Assembly: GCF_001687365.1 (NCBI RefSeq)
Contig: NZ_LGLV01000004.1
Span: 744,001-808,000 of the forward strand
DNA length: 64,000 nucleotides
Direction: 5' to 3'
From: Pararhizobium polonicum
GTDB lineage: Bacteria > Pseudomonadota > Alphaproteobacteria > Rhizobiales > Rhizobiaceae
Shown piece after piece: positions 54,145 to 62,885 of this stretch; position 1 is the first letter of the stretch; the number at the start of each line of letters is the position of its first letter. The notes beneath the pieces were generated by a model. That model was not told where the DNA came from. It made no database searches and was given only the letters and a program-made list of their open reading frames with translations. A program made the translations under genes and the position numbers.

Positions 54145-54369
54145 GCACTCACATCCCCGGTCTCTTGTTTTAGAGCGGCCGGCAACAGGCCTTGCTTGGC
54201 CGATCCGCCTCTCACTGAGTTTGGTATCGTTGCAGCACTGGCACGAATAGTCGCAGCATCGGCAAAACTCTGTCGCCAAAAGAGGAACGTGAGTTGTATG
54301 GCTGATTCGCTATTGGCGAAACGAAGGTTGCCTGATTTCAGTCGAACAACCATCAGCCATCACCAAAGA

Positions 54370-55110
54370 CTACGCAAGAGCCCCACCGTCCACCGTAAGG
54401 ATGGTGCCGGTAATCTGTCGGGCGGCCGGCGTTGCCAGGAAAGCAACTGCAGCCGCGACATCCTGCGGCTGGTTGAAGCGACCGAGTGCGCTGAGACTGC
54501 GCTGGTAGTCGGCGAATTCGCCCGTCTCCGGATTCGAGTCCGTGTTCGTCGATCCCGGTTGCACGAGATTGACCGTTATGTCCCGAGGGCCTAATTCGCG
54601 CGCAAGACCGCGGTTAAATGCCTGGAGCGCGCCTTTGGTCATGTAGTAGACCGTGCCAGGTACTCCTGCGATACGATCCGCGCCCGCCGATCCGATGGTA
54701 ATGATGCGCCCGCCGTCCTTGAGGTGGGGAATTGCAGCCTTTGCAGCGAGAACCGGCCCGCGTACGTTAACGGCAAGCAGTGCGTCGATATCCTCAACTG
54801 TGAAATCTGCAATCGTGTTATATCGCGCGACCGCCGCATTGTTGACGAGAATATCGAGACCGCCCAGCGCACGGACGGTTTCATCCACTGACCGCTGGAT
54901 GGCTGCAGGATCCGCACTGTCGGCCTGTATCGCGATGGCCTTGCCGCCATTCCCTTCGATAGTCCGGACAAGTCGCTCCGCGCTGTCTACCGATCGCTCG
55001 TACGTTATCGCGACGTTTGCACCCTTCTCGGACAGCGCAATCGCAATCGCCTCGCCGATGCCGCGCGACCCGCCGGTCACGAGCGCATTCTTTCCAGCCA
55101 GATCATACAT
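54370..55110 (-). CDS. SDR-family oxidoreductase (FabG-like)
   Basis: A 246-aa classical short-chain dehydrogenase. It has a nucleotide-binding TGGSRGIG at residues ~11-18, NNAAVA, the catalytic Ser in TIGSAGADRIAG and the YxxxK pair in YYMTKGALQAFNRG, and ends AARQITGTILTVDGGALA. It probably reduces or oxidises a small alcohol or carbonyl. It is divergent from an AraC gene 177 bp away that likely controls it. The start at 55110 (MYDLAGKNALVTGG) fits the family. Confidence 0.93.
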   Translation of the reverse strand: MYDLAGKNALVTGGSRGIGEAIAIALSEKGANVAITYERSVDSAERLVRTIEGNGGKAIAIQADSADPAAIQRSVDETVRALGGLDILVNNAAVARYNTIADFTVEDIDALLAVNVRGPVLAAKAAIPHLKDGGRIITIGSAGADRIAGVPGTVYYMTKGALQAFNRGLARELGPRDITVNLVQPGSTNTDSNPETGEFADYQRSLSALGRFNQPQDVAAAVAFLATPAARQITGTILTVDGGALA

Positions 55111-55287
55111 AATGATACCCTTTGCTTTCTCTGTCGCCATATTACCGATGTCGAGGTCCATTCCTTGGCACTGGTCGCTCCGGCAGGCTTTTCGTTCAGC
55201 CTCAAGATAGGCAATCACGATGCAGACAACATTCCCGATTTTCCCAGACACTTGCCTGATCCTACCAAATCACTACATGCTGACACG

Positions 55288-56169
55288 ATGCTAGACTTGG
55301 TGATGCCGACCACACGCCTGCTGAACGATGTCGCTCCATTTATCCCGGAGCAGGGAGGAACAGTCGGCCTTCCAACGCCCGTTCCGCGCCTGACACTCTG
55401 GACGAGCACAAGGGTCACGTCGCCCACTCCGGCCGTGTTCGAACCCATGTTCTATGCGGTCTTGCAGGGAACAAAGGTCTTGATCATGGGTGCAAATCGT
55501 TTCGAGCTAACAGCGGGTGCCTGTGCAGTCTCGTCCTTCGGCCTGCCCTACAGCCACCAATTGACCGGGGCCAGACCCGGTCTGCCTTATGTCGGCATCA
55601 GCCTTCATCTTGATACCGACATCCTGACGCGCGTCATGCTCGATATGCCCAAACGCGAGGATCGCTGGACGTGCGCAGTCGCCGCAGGCAATCTCGACGG
55701 ATCGGTCGGCGATGCATTCACTCGCCTAGTTGGGTTGCTGAACGAGCCAGAGGATATCGGCGCGCTGGCACCACACTACGAGTTCGAGCTTTATTATCGC
55801 CTTCTTCAAAGTTCGATGGGCGATACCCTCCGACAGGTTGGCAAACGGAACGACCGGTTCCAGCAACTCAAGGCAGCAGCCGATTGGCTCGCCGTCAATC
55901 ACAGCGAGGTTGTCAACATTCCTGAACTGGCAGCGTCATCTCATATGAGCGCCACAAGCTTTCACAGACATTTCAAGGAAGTTACGGGTTTCAGCCCACT
56001 CGCCTTTCAACGTCATATCCGCCTGCTTGAGGCACGCAAGCTTCTTGCCGGCGGGAGCACCAATGTGTCGCGCGTGGCATACGAGGTGGGTTATAAAAGC
56101 CCTTCACAATTCAGCCGCGAATACAAGAGCATGTTCGGCAGCGCGCCGACGGCTGATCTGCAGCGGTAA
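55288..56169 (+). CDS. AraC-family regulator (YqhC-like N-terminal domain)
   Basis: A 293-aa regulator with an AraC_N sensor domain (PRLTLWTSTRVTSPTPAVFE, then FYAVLQGTKVLIMGANRFEL) and two C-terminal HTH units (VVNIPELAASSHMSATSFHRHFKEVTG, and VSRVAYEVGYKSPSQFSREYK). E. coli YqhC, a relative, senses aldehydes and activates a dehydrogenase. The divergent SDR gene fits that pattern. The start at 55288 is preferred over one 123 bp upstream. Confidence 0.92.
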   Translation: MLDLVMPTTRLLNDVAPFIPEQGGTVGLPTPVPRLTLWTSTRVTSPTPAVFEPMFYAVLQGTKVLIMGANRFELTAGACAVSSFGLPYSHQLTGARPGLPYVGISLHLDTDILTRVMLDMPKREDRWTCAVAAGNLDGSVGDAFTRLVGLLNEPEDIGALAPHYEFELYYRLLQSSMGDTLRQVGKRNDRFQQLKAAADWLAVNHSEVVNIPELAASSHMSATSFHRHFKEVTGFSPLAFQRHIRLLEARKLLAGGSTNVSRVAYEVGYKSPSQFSREYKSMFGSAPTADLQR

Positions 56170-56368
56170 ACTCACTCGTTTCCCGCTGCAGATGAAGAAT
56201 TGATCGGAAGGATCTTGGCCGGCCACACAGGGTGGGGAACAGCACTCAACATCTCCGCTGAGATGTTCGAGCTATAGCACGTCTTGAGCTACGCGATGGA
56301 TGGCAGGCTTTCCCACCCTCCGTCGCCATATGCTGGCCAGATGCGCTTACCGCATCTGCGATCAGACA

Positions 56369-56770
56369 TTAACCAAGGATTGCCGTCACGCGAATTTCGA
56401 TACGCATCGTTGGAAGTCCCAGCGCCTCGACACCGGTTTGTGTCCAGATTGGGGCCCGATCCGGCATATACTCACGGTAGAGACGGCTGATGGTCTCATT
56501 CACGACCGGCGGAAACCCGCCCACGTGATAGGAGTTCACGTGCACGACATCCTTCCAGCTAGCGCCGGCTGTCGCCAAGGTGCGCTCCACGTTCTGAAAA
56601 GCCTGTTCGATCTCGACCTCGATCGTCTCCGGGATCTCCAGATCGTCGTTCCAGCCGCCTTGCCCGGATATTTCAACACGATCACCAATCTTCAGCGCTT
56701 GTGAATAGTGGAGAAGATCACGCAGTTTAGGTCCGTACCCGGGTGTAACGAAAACCTCAGCCTTAGGCAT
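56369..56770 (-). CDS. RidA (YjgF/YER057c/UK114)-family protein
   Basis: A 133-aa protein with the trimeric RidA fold: LHYSQALKIGDRVEISGQGGWND, then EQAFQNVERTLATAGASWKDVVHVNSYHVG split over helix and strand, and LGLPTMRIEIRVTAILG at the end carrying the family Arg. Canonical RidA hydrolyses reactive imines. This member has changes near the active site typical of the Rid4-7 subgroups, so the substrate may differ. Confidence 0.88.
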   Translation of the reverse strand: MPKAEVFVTPGYGPKLRDLLHYSQALKIGDRVEISGQGGWNDDLEIPETIEVEIEQAFQNVERTLATAGASWKDVVHVNSYHVGGFPPVVNETISRLYREYMPDRAPIWTQTGVEALGLPTMRIEIRVTAILG

Positions 56771-56897
56771 GGCTCATTCCTCTCGATTAGAAGTTGCTTG
56801 GCCGCAATAACATACGCAGCGTATGCTAAATGATGACATACCTCGCGTATTTCAATGCCAAGCAAAGTGGGCGAGGCAGTTGGGAAGGCTTGACCTG

Positions 56898-57506
56898 TTA
56901 CGGTGATTGCTTATCGCTGGTGGCTAGGCAGCCGGAAGCAAGGCATTCGAATGCCGTGACAGCCTTTGGAAGCGTGATGTGTGGCTCCGAGCTTGCTGCT
57001 ACCCAGATGGCCCCCGTGAGAGCAGCACCGTTGAGCAGACGTGCGAGGGCCTCGATATCGACCGCCTTGACATGGCCGTCATCCGCCAAATCCTGCGGCG
57101 TCGATATCGTGGCCTACAGGCACCGTCCTTGGCTTGGCCACGGGGATGGATCCCCGAGAACGGAAGGGCCGTCTAGCAGGACAATGCGCCGCACGTCAGG
57201 TTGAAGCGCCATCTCGATATAGGCTGCCCCTTCGGCAACCAGCCCCGCCCCTCCTCCTCCAGCAGCCTTCCCGGCTTCCACCGCGCTTTCTGCCATCGCG
57301 CTATCGATCTCGTCCACAATTGCGGCGAACAGTCCGCGCTTGTCGCCAAAATTGTGGTAAAGCGCACCGCGGGTCAGCCCTGCGTCTGCAGTCATGTCGT
57401 CCATCGAGGCGGCAGCATAGCCGTATTTAGCGAAAGCCCGCCGAGCTGCAGCCAACAGCTTTGCAGGCGCCTCTTCAACCATCTTGGCTCGCGCTCTCGG
57501 AGGCAT
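56898..57506 (-). pseudogene. TetR-family regulator interrupted by a UAG codon
   Basis: The first 130 codons encode a normal TetR HTH (KLLAAARRAFAKYGYAAASM, then DMTADAGLTRGALYHNFGDKRGLF) and the start of the ligand domain, ending VLLDGPSVLGDPSPWPSQGRCL at a TAG (57114-57116). The same frame continues after the stop for 72 codons with the expected rest of the family (LADDGHVKAVDIEALARLLN, then GAALTGAIWVAAS). A single change such as CAG to TAG explains it. The intact length would be about 202 aa. It is divergent from alaE and was probably its regulator. Confidence 0.82.
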
Positions 57507-57572
57507 TGATTGTCTTTCCGTTTCCGCCGTTTACGACACCGCGTTTGGAAAAGGCTTACGGAGAAGAACAGG

Positions 57573-58034
57573 TTGACCAAATCCGAGAGCCAACCGACGC
57601 GACGTCGGGCATATATCGCCGACACGTTCGCCCTGATTGTGTTCTTCACCACAACGGGTGTCATCAATGAACGTTTCATTGCGGGGATGACGTGGGAACA
57701 GGTTATACAGGCGCGCTTAATAGGTGCCTTACTCATGGTTCCGATCGGGCGCCCCTATGGCCTATGGCGGGACTGGATGATGAGCCACGCAAGCGAGACC
57801 GGTGTTTCACGCCTGACTTGGGACAGTCTCGCACTTCTAACCTTTCAGGCGCCACTCTACACCGCGATCATCTCCTTCAGCGGTGCCACCGGCAGCGGCC
57901 TTGTCCGAGGGGTCATTGGAGCCGCGGAGATGATGCTGTTGCTCGGGCGACCCTATGGTGCATTCCTCAATTTCGTACGCAGCCTCTTCAGTCTTCCCTC
58001 GGGCGGCTCGAAGCCCATGTCACTCAACACCTGA
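57573..58034 (+). CDS. alaE: L-alanine exporter AlaE-like protein
   Basis: A ~153-aa inner-membrane protein with four hydrophobic segments. Family sequences seen are YIADTFALIVFFTTTGVINE, then QVIQARLIGALLMVPIGRPYGLWRDW and ALLTFQAPLYTAIISFSGAT, ending LGRPYGAFLNFVRSLF. The repeated PYG motifs are typical of AlaE. A TTG at 57573 with GGAGAAG upstream gives the usual length. A longer frame to 57510 would nearly touch the divergent tetR start. Confidence 0.82.
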   Translation: MTKSESQPTRRRAYIADTFALIVFFTTTGVINERFIAGMTWEQVIQARLIGALLMVPIGRPYGLWRDWMMSHASETGVSRLTWDSLALLTFQAPLYTAIISFSGATGSGLVRGVIGAAEMMLLLGRPYGAFLNFVRSLFSLPSGGSKPMSLNT

Positions 58035-58356
58035 GCGGCTATGCCCCTGTCCGGCTGAAATGATCCGATTGATTGAAACAGAACGCTCGCAAGAAGCGAA
58101 ACGCGTTTGCGTTCCGCTTCTTGCGACACACCTTTGCACGAAAGCGGCCTATCGGTTCGCGTCTTGAGATGCCATCAAGTCTCAAGACGGCTCGGAACGG
58201 GTGCTCCAACGAACCTGCAAACGCAAGTTTTTGAAAGAACCAAACTCCTGATTGTCAAGGTGTGGGTCCGAGTGCTCTTGCCAACGCCGCAACGGCCACA
58301 AAGCGGAAATTGTTCTGCAACGCCAACTGCATTTTATCAGACCGAGGGACAAGCCT
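58035..58356. repeat. Gap with two perfect inverted repeats
   Basis: The first repeat is TCGCAAGAAGCG (58087-58098) paired with CGCTTCTTGCGA (58115-58126), 12 bp, probably the alaE 3' hairpin. The second is GTCTTGAGA (58161-58169) paired with TCTCAAGAC (58180-58188), 9 bp, without a T-run, either an operator-like dyad or a hairpin. No gene is seen in the 322 bp. Confidence 0.7.
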
Positions 58357-59343
58357 ATGCATCGCCATTTTAGTCTGGACCTGCCGCTCAGTCGCCGCGA
58401 GGTCCTGACTTCCGCAGCAGCCGTTGCTGCCAGTTCAACATTTTGGCCACGCCATGTGCGAGGCGACGAACCTGCCACATTCAAACCATCAGAAGGAGAG
58501 CGCAACATGGGCTTCGTGACCACAGACGACGGCGTACAGATTTTTTACAAGGATTGGGGCCCGAGAGATGCCCAGCCAATCTTATTTCATCATGGCTGGC
58601 CTCTATCGTCCGACGATTGGGACGCACAGATGCTTTTCTTCCTATCGAAGGGATTTCGCGTGGTCGCGCATGATCGGCGCGGGCACGGCCGTTCGGAGCA
58701 GGTTGCCGAAGGGCACGACATCGACCATTACGCAGCCGACGCTTTTGCCGTCGTCAAGGCCCTGGACCTGCGGAACGCGGTTCACGTTGGCCATTCCACA
58801 GGCGGCGGCGAAGTGGCGCGATATGTGGCGCGGTACGGCGAACTGGCCGGTCGTGTGGCGAAGGCCATTCTGGTCGCCGCCATTCCGCCGCTGATGCTGA
58901 AGACCGAGGACAACCCCGAAGGCACACCGATGGAGGTCTTCGACGGCTTTCGGTCGGCACTGGCCAGCAACCGTGCACAGTTCTTCCGCGACGTTCCGTC
59001 AGGCCCGTTCTACGGCTTCAACCGCGAGGGCGCGACGGTCCATGAAGGCGTCATCCAGAACTGGTGGCGGCAAGGAATGATGGGCAGCGCCAAGGCGCAC
59101 TATGATGGCATCAAGGCCTTTTCGGAAACCGACCAGACGGAGGACCTGAAAGCCATCACCGTTCCGACGCTGGTGCTGCACGGCGAGGACGACCAGGTCG
59201 TTCCGATTGCGGCATCAGCTTCAAAGGCGGTCAAACTGCTTAGGAATGGCACATTGAAGACCTATCCCGGGTATTCACACGGAATGCTCACGGTCAACGC
59301 CGATGTTCTGAACGAGGATATCCTGGCTTTCATCGCCAAATAG
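58357..59343 (+). CDS. Tat-exported alpha/beta hydrolase (non-heme chloroperoxidase/esterase type)
   Basis: A 328-aa protein with a twin-arginine signal (LSRREVLTSAAAVAASS near residue 10). The mature domain has the oxyanion HHGWPLSSDDWD, DRRGHGRSEQV, the nucleophile elbow GHSTGGGEVARY with the Ser, the acid in LVLHGEDDQVVP and the His in YSHGMLTVNADVLNEDI. Close relatives are cytoplasmic arylesterases or perhydrolases starting at MGFVTTDDG (an internal ATG at 58507). The longer start with the Tat signal is chosen because the arginine pair and hydrophobic run are well formed. Confidence 0.88.
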   Translation: MHRHFSLDLPLSRREVLTSAAAVAASSTFWPRHVRGDEPATFKPSEGERNMGFVTTDDGVQIFYKDWGPRDAQPILFHHGWPLSSDDWDAQMLFFLSKGFRVVAHDRRGHGRSEQVAEGHDIDHYAADAFAVVKALDLRNAVHVGHSTGGGEVARYVARYGELAGRVAKAILVAAIPPLMLKTEDNPEGTPMEVFDGFRSALASNRAQFFRDVPSGPFYGFNREGATVHEGVIQNWWRQGMMGSAKAHYDGIKAFSETDQTEDLKAITVPTLVLHGEDDQVVPIAASASKAVKLLRNGTLKTYPGYSHGMLTVNADVLNEDILAFIAK

Positions 59344-59442
59344 CAGGCTCCATCAATTCGGGCCGCCGCGTCACGAACAGTCGCGCGGCGGTCACGCTAT
59401 CGACCCATCAATCGCTCGGTTCCAATCTTCAGGAGATAGTCC

Positions 59443-59811
59443 ATGACTGTTCACAAATTCGCCATTGCCGACGCGGTGTTTGAACGGTCGCCGGGGCAGG
59501 AAGGTGAGATCTACACCGGCAACCTGCTCGACCAGCGCCACGGCGGGCCAGTGACCATCGGGTTCGGGCGCTACGGCCCGAACCAGGTTCTCCAAGAGAC
59601 CATACCCGTACACGACACGATGATTGTGCTGGAAGGACGCATAACGGTCTCAGATGCGCACGGATCGCAGACAGCGGGGCCAGGCGAAATCATTGCAATG
59701 CAGACAGGCGACAAGGTCACCATCCGTTCTCATGAGACTGGCGCCATGACCGCCTATGTGACATTTCCTCATTGGCAGCAGCCAGAACCCACATCATCGA
59801 GCTCAACGTGA
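59443..59811 (+). CDS. Small cupin-domain protein (EutQ-like)
   Basis: The 122-aa protein has a single beta-barrel: VTIGFGRYGPNQVLQETIPV, then DTMIVLEGRITVSDAHGSQTAGPGEIIAMQ and KVTIRSHETGAMTAYVTFP. The usual two-His metal motif is not complete, resembling the EutQ group. It lies 99 bp after the Tat hydrolase gene, so it is possibly co-transcribed. Function is unknown. Confidence 0.78.
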   Translation: MTVHKFAIADAVFERSPGQEGEIYTGNLLDQRHGGPVTIGFGRYGPNQVLQETIPVHDTMIVLEGRITVSDAHGSQTAGPGEIIAMQTGDKVTIRSHETGAMTAYVTFPHWQQPEPTSSSST

Positions 59812-59917
59812 TGTGGACGATTGACTCTGCCGACCTACCGTTGCGTCTTTCGGCGTGGGTCATTTGCGTTGGTTCGGGTAGTTGCACGCCAAACCACGTG
59901 TGAACAGGAGTGCCCGC

Positions 59918-60931
59918 TTGAAGAACGAACAGAATCTCTCCCCCGTGGAAGGTGTATACGTCAGCGAACGTATCATTCCTGTTCCAACGTCGATCAGTCA
60001 GGAAGCGCAGGCCATGCTGCGCGCAGCCGTACAATATGACGGCACACCACACAATGCGCTTTATCCAATACCAGCACCAAACGATCGGGCAGCTTGGCGT
60101 CAGTTGCAGGCCGCAGCCGAAGCCCATTACGCCGCGGCTCTCAATGCAGTAACGAATGAAACAAGCACCGAGATCGAAACGCGGCGCCTGGGCACAGCGA
60201 CTGTCCATATCACGTTACCGGAAAGCCCGCGCCTCAAAGACTGCGTTTTCATCGACCTGCATGGCGGCGCGCTCGTATTCGGTAGTGGCGATACCTGTCG
60301 CGAGAGCACACGGCTGCAGGCAAACCGACTCGGGATGACCTGCTACGGTATCGACTACCGGATGCCCCCGGACCACCCCTATCCGGCAGCACTCGACGAC
60401 TGCCTGGCAGTGTATCGGCACGTGATCGATCACTATGGGGCCGATCGCGTCGTACTTGGCGGTCGCTCGGCCGGTGGCAATCTTGCCCTCGCCACCATCC
60501 TGCGGGCACGCGATGAAGGCCTGCCGTTTCCGGCAGGCGTCGTATTGCTGTCCCCGGAGCTGGATCTGACGGAGTCGGGTGACAGCTTTCAAACCAACCG
60601 CACCATCGATGTCGTGCTTCCCAATCCCCTGATGTCAAACAATCTGCTCTATGCGGATGGAGCGGTCCTGTCGCATCCGTATTTATCCCCGCTGTTCGGA
60701 GAGATGTCAGCCGCGTTTCCGCCGATATTCGTGCAGAGCGGAACGCGTGACCTGTTCCTCTCCAATGCGGTGAGATTGCATCGCAAGCTGCGACGCGTGG
60801 GAGCACCGGTTGAACTGCATGTGTTCGAGGCGATGCCGCATGGAGGCTTTTCAGGGTCTCCGGAAGATAAGGAGCTCGCGGAGGAAGTGGCCCGTTTCGT
60901 CACCGAATGTCTCCAGGCATTCGTTCCCTGA
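59918..60931 (+). CDS. Alpha/beta hydrolase (acetyl esterase / HSL family)
   Basis: A ~337-aa esterase with the oxyanion HGGA in FIDLHGGALVFGSGD, the nucleophile GGRSAGGNLALATI, the Asp region FVQSGTRDLFLSNAVRLHRK and the catalytic His in FEAMPHGGFSGSPED. It belongs to the hormone-sensitive-lipase group acting on short acyl esters. No ATG is available near the front. TTG at 59918 has AGGAG at ideal distance and is preferred over TTG at 59882. Confidence 0.88.
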   Translation: MKNEQNLSPVEGVYVSERIIPVPTSISQEAQAMLRAAVQYDGTPHNALYPIPAPNDRAAWRQLQAAAEAHYAAALNAVTNETSTEIETRRLGTATVHITLPESPRLKDCVFIDLHGGALVFGSGDTCRESTRLQANRLGMTCYGIDYRMPPDHPYPAALDDCLAVYRHVIDHYGADRVVLGGRSAGGNLALATILRARDEGLPFPAGVVLLSPELDLTESGDSFQTNRTIDVVLPNPLMSNNLLYADGAVLSHPYLSPLFGEMSAAFPPIFVQSGTRDLFLSNAVRLHRKLRRVGAPVELHVFEAMPHGGFSGSPEDKELAEEVARFVTECLQAFVP

Positions 60932-60970
60932 CGATCCAAAGCTTACTTCGATGGATCGAAACGGCGATCT

Positions 60971-61038
60971 GTTGCGACCGAACCAACAGCGACATGATGT
61001 GGAGGCGCCCCTCAATGCGGGCTTGTTTCGGTCGCAAC
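60971..61038. repeat. 12-bp perfect inverted repeat ahead of the metG leader
   Basis: GTTGCGACCGAA (60971-60982) and TTCGGTCGCAAC (61027-61038) are exact complements 44 bp apart, just after the esterase gene and before the leader peptide. It could form a long hairpin protecting or ending the upstream transcript, or be a protein-binding pair. Confidence 0.6.
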
Positions 61039-61058
61039 CGGATGATAGCACTGACAAT

Positions 61059-61106
61059 ATGAACAAAAATGCAACCAACGCCACGATGATGATGCCGCGC
61101 TCCTAG
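61059..61106 (+). CDS. Met-rich leader peptide of the metG attenuator
   Basis: The 15-codon frame encodes MNKNATNATMMMPRS, with three consecutive Met codons at 61086-61094 followed by four codons to a TAG. The run of the amino acid charged by the downstream synthetase, placed at the foot of the pause hairpin, is the hallmark of a ribosome-stalling leader. No strong ribosome site is seen, which weakens the case slightly. Confidence 0.72.
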   Translation: MNKNATNATMMMPRS

Positions 61107-61164
61107 CGTGGCGGATTTTGTGCGCTTGTAATGCACCTTAGACCGCCCTTGAGGCGGTTTTTTC
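61094..61164 (+). promoter_or_regulatory. Transcription attenuator (pause, antiterminator and terminator hairpins)
   Basis: Segment 1 (61094-61101) pairs with 61105-61112 in an 8-bp stem immediately after the Met codons. GGCGG (61110-61114), which that stem partly uses, can instead pair with CCGCC (61143-61147). That same CCGCC forms the intrinsic terminator stem ACCGCC/GGCGGT (61142-61147 with 61153-61158), followed by a T-run to 61163. Stalling at Met codons would free segment 2 to block the terminator and allow metG transcription. Confidence 0.75.
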
Positions 61165-61213
61165 ATTGGTCGATCCGCCTTGAGGGAAATGCAACCTTCA
61201 CAAGGATATCCCG

Positions 61214-62776
61214 ATGAACAGCACGAAGACTTACATCACCACCTCGATTCCATACGTCAATGCCGCGCCGCATGTTGGTTTTGCGCTCGAACTCGTGCAG
61301 GCTGATGCTTATGCCCGCCATTCTCGACTTCTGGGCAAAGACATTAGATTTCAGTGCGGTACGGATGACAAAAGTCTCAAAAACGTTCGCGCCGCGGAAG
61401 CAGCAGGACGTCCGGTGGCCGACTTCGTGGGAGAGAACGCAGACCGCTTCGAACAGCTCGGCAGGCACCTCCAAATTTCGAACGATGCATTCGTTCGCAC
61501 ATCCACGGATACGAGACATATTACCTGCGTTCATTCGCTGTGGAACGCGTGCGCCAGGAATGGCGACCTCTATCGAAAAAACTATGAGGGCTTTTATTGC
61601 GTTGGCTGTGAGCAGTTCTACGAACTCACGGATCTGGACGACGGAAGATGCCCGGAGCACGGTATCCCGCTTGAGACCGTGAGGGAGGAAAACTGATTCT
61701 TTCGCCTGTCTCGATATGGCGAGCGCATTCGACATCTGATCGAGACAAACGAGATCGAGGTCGTCCCGGTTCACCGGCGAAACGAAATACTCGCCCTGCT
61801 TCGGCGAGGACTCGAGGACATCAATGTGTCGCGCAGTGCTGAAAGAGCACGCGGCTGGGGCGTGCCCGTGCCGCGGAGCGACGAAGTCGTCTATGTCTGG
61901 TTCGATGCTCTCGCGAACTATCTCACAGGCCTCGGCTACGGTTCCGACGAAAGCCTGTTCCAGCGTTATTGGTCGCAACAAGGCGAACGCATCCATTTTG
62001 TCGGCAAGGGAATTTCCAAGTTTCACGCGATTTACTGGCCAGGGATACTCCTGTCTGCCGGAGTGCCGCTCCCGTCCTCGATCTTCGTTCATGGCTACCT
62101 AACCCTGGACGGAGGAAAAATCGGAAAGTCGGCCGGCAATGGCGTCGATCCCGAGGTCTTCGTGCAGCACTACAAGACCCCTGACGCATTGCGCTATTAC
62201 CTGCTACTCCACATCCGTTCCGCGGATGATGGGGATTTCTCTAAAGAACGGCTTGAGGCCGCATGGTCTGGAGAACTCGGCGGGCAGTTGGGAAACCTTG
62301 TCAATCGGGTTCTCACGTTGCTGGCATCCTCCTTTTCAGCAATGACACCATCGGTTCCGGACAGCGCTCTTGTCCGCGAAGCAACCATCCTTCCCGAAAA
62401 AGTCTTCCATTCGTTTGACAGATACGAGCTCCATATCGGCTTAACAGAAATCTTTTCCTACCTGGGGTCCGCGAACAGAGAGTTCACGCGAAAAGCTCCC
62501 TGGTCTGATGCCAAAGTCTTGGCAGGAAAACTCGACAGAGTGGAACGACGAATAATTTCCGATCGCCTCGGGGCTACACTGGCAGAACAGGTGTATGGTC
62601 TCGCCACCGTCGCTCGCTGTTTGCTCCCGTTCTTGCCTGAATCCGCTTCCAGGCTGCACACGATGCTCGGAATACCCTGCCCGGCGCAGTATGATTTTCG
62701 AATATCCATTACCGGAGTGAAGACATCATCTGGAGAAATCCTCTTCCCGCGGCAGACGGCGGTGCGAATGAAGTGA
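61214..62776 (+). pseudogene. metG: Methionyl-tRNA synthetase, second type, interrupted by UGA at codon 161
   Basis: The 521-codon frame encodes a class I MetRS. The HIGH-type motif is PYVNAAPHVGFALELVQADA. The zinc knuckle has FYCVGCEQFYEL and CPEHG. The catalytic Trp region is VYVWFDALANYLTGLGYG. The KMSKS loop is altered to KIGKS (LDGGKIGKSAGNGVDPEVF), and an alpha-helical anticodon domain follows. At 61694-61696 the codon expected to be an aromatic residue (EEN-x-FFRLSRYGERI) is TGA; the frame is otherwise perfect on both sides. A change from TGG is the simplest cause. A leader attenuator precedes it. A core metG is presumably elsewhere. Confidence 0.88.
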
Positions 62777-62832
62777 TGATTTTTGGCGCCAGCGCTTGCA
62801 ATAGCGCAGGCGTGCCCATCAACGGCTGAAAC

Positions 62833-62857
62833 CGCTCCACGACAGCTCGTTGGAGCG
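62833..62857. repeat. 7-bp inverted repeat after metG
   Basis: CGCTCCA (62833-62839) and TGGAGCG (62851-62857) form a hairpin 56 bp after the metG stop, without a T-run. It is a possible weak terminator between the two convergent genes. Confidence 0.45.
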
Positions 62858-62885
62858 ATTCCGCTATAGTCTGATCATTCACACT

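Noticed and set aside
56284..56704. Plus-strand frames over the RidA gene
   Set aside because: Antisense of a clear RidA-family gene, with no independent support.
61694..61696. UGA in metG as a selenocysteine codon
   Set aside because: The expected residue is aromatic and structural, not a catalytic Cys. No selenocysteine-type hairpin is evident after it. Mutation, error or read-through is more likely.
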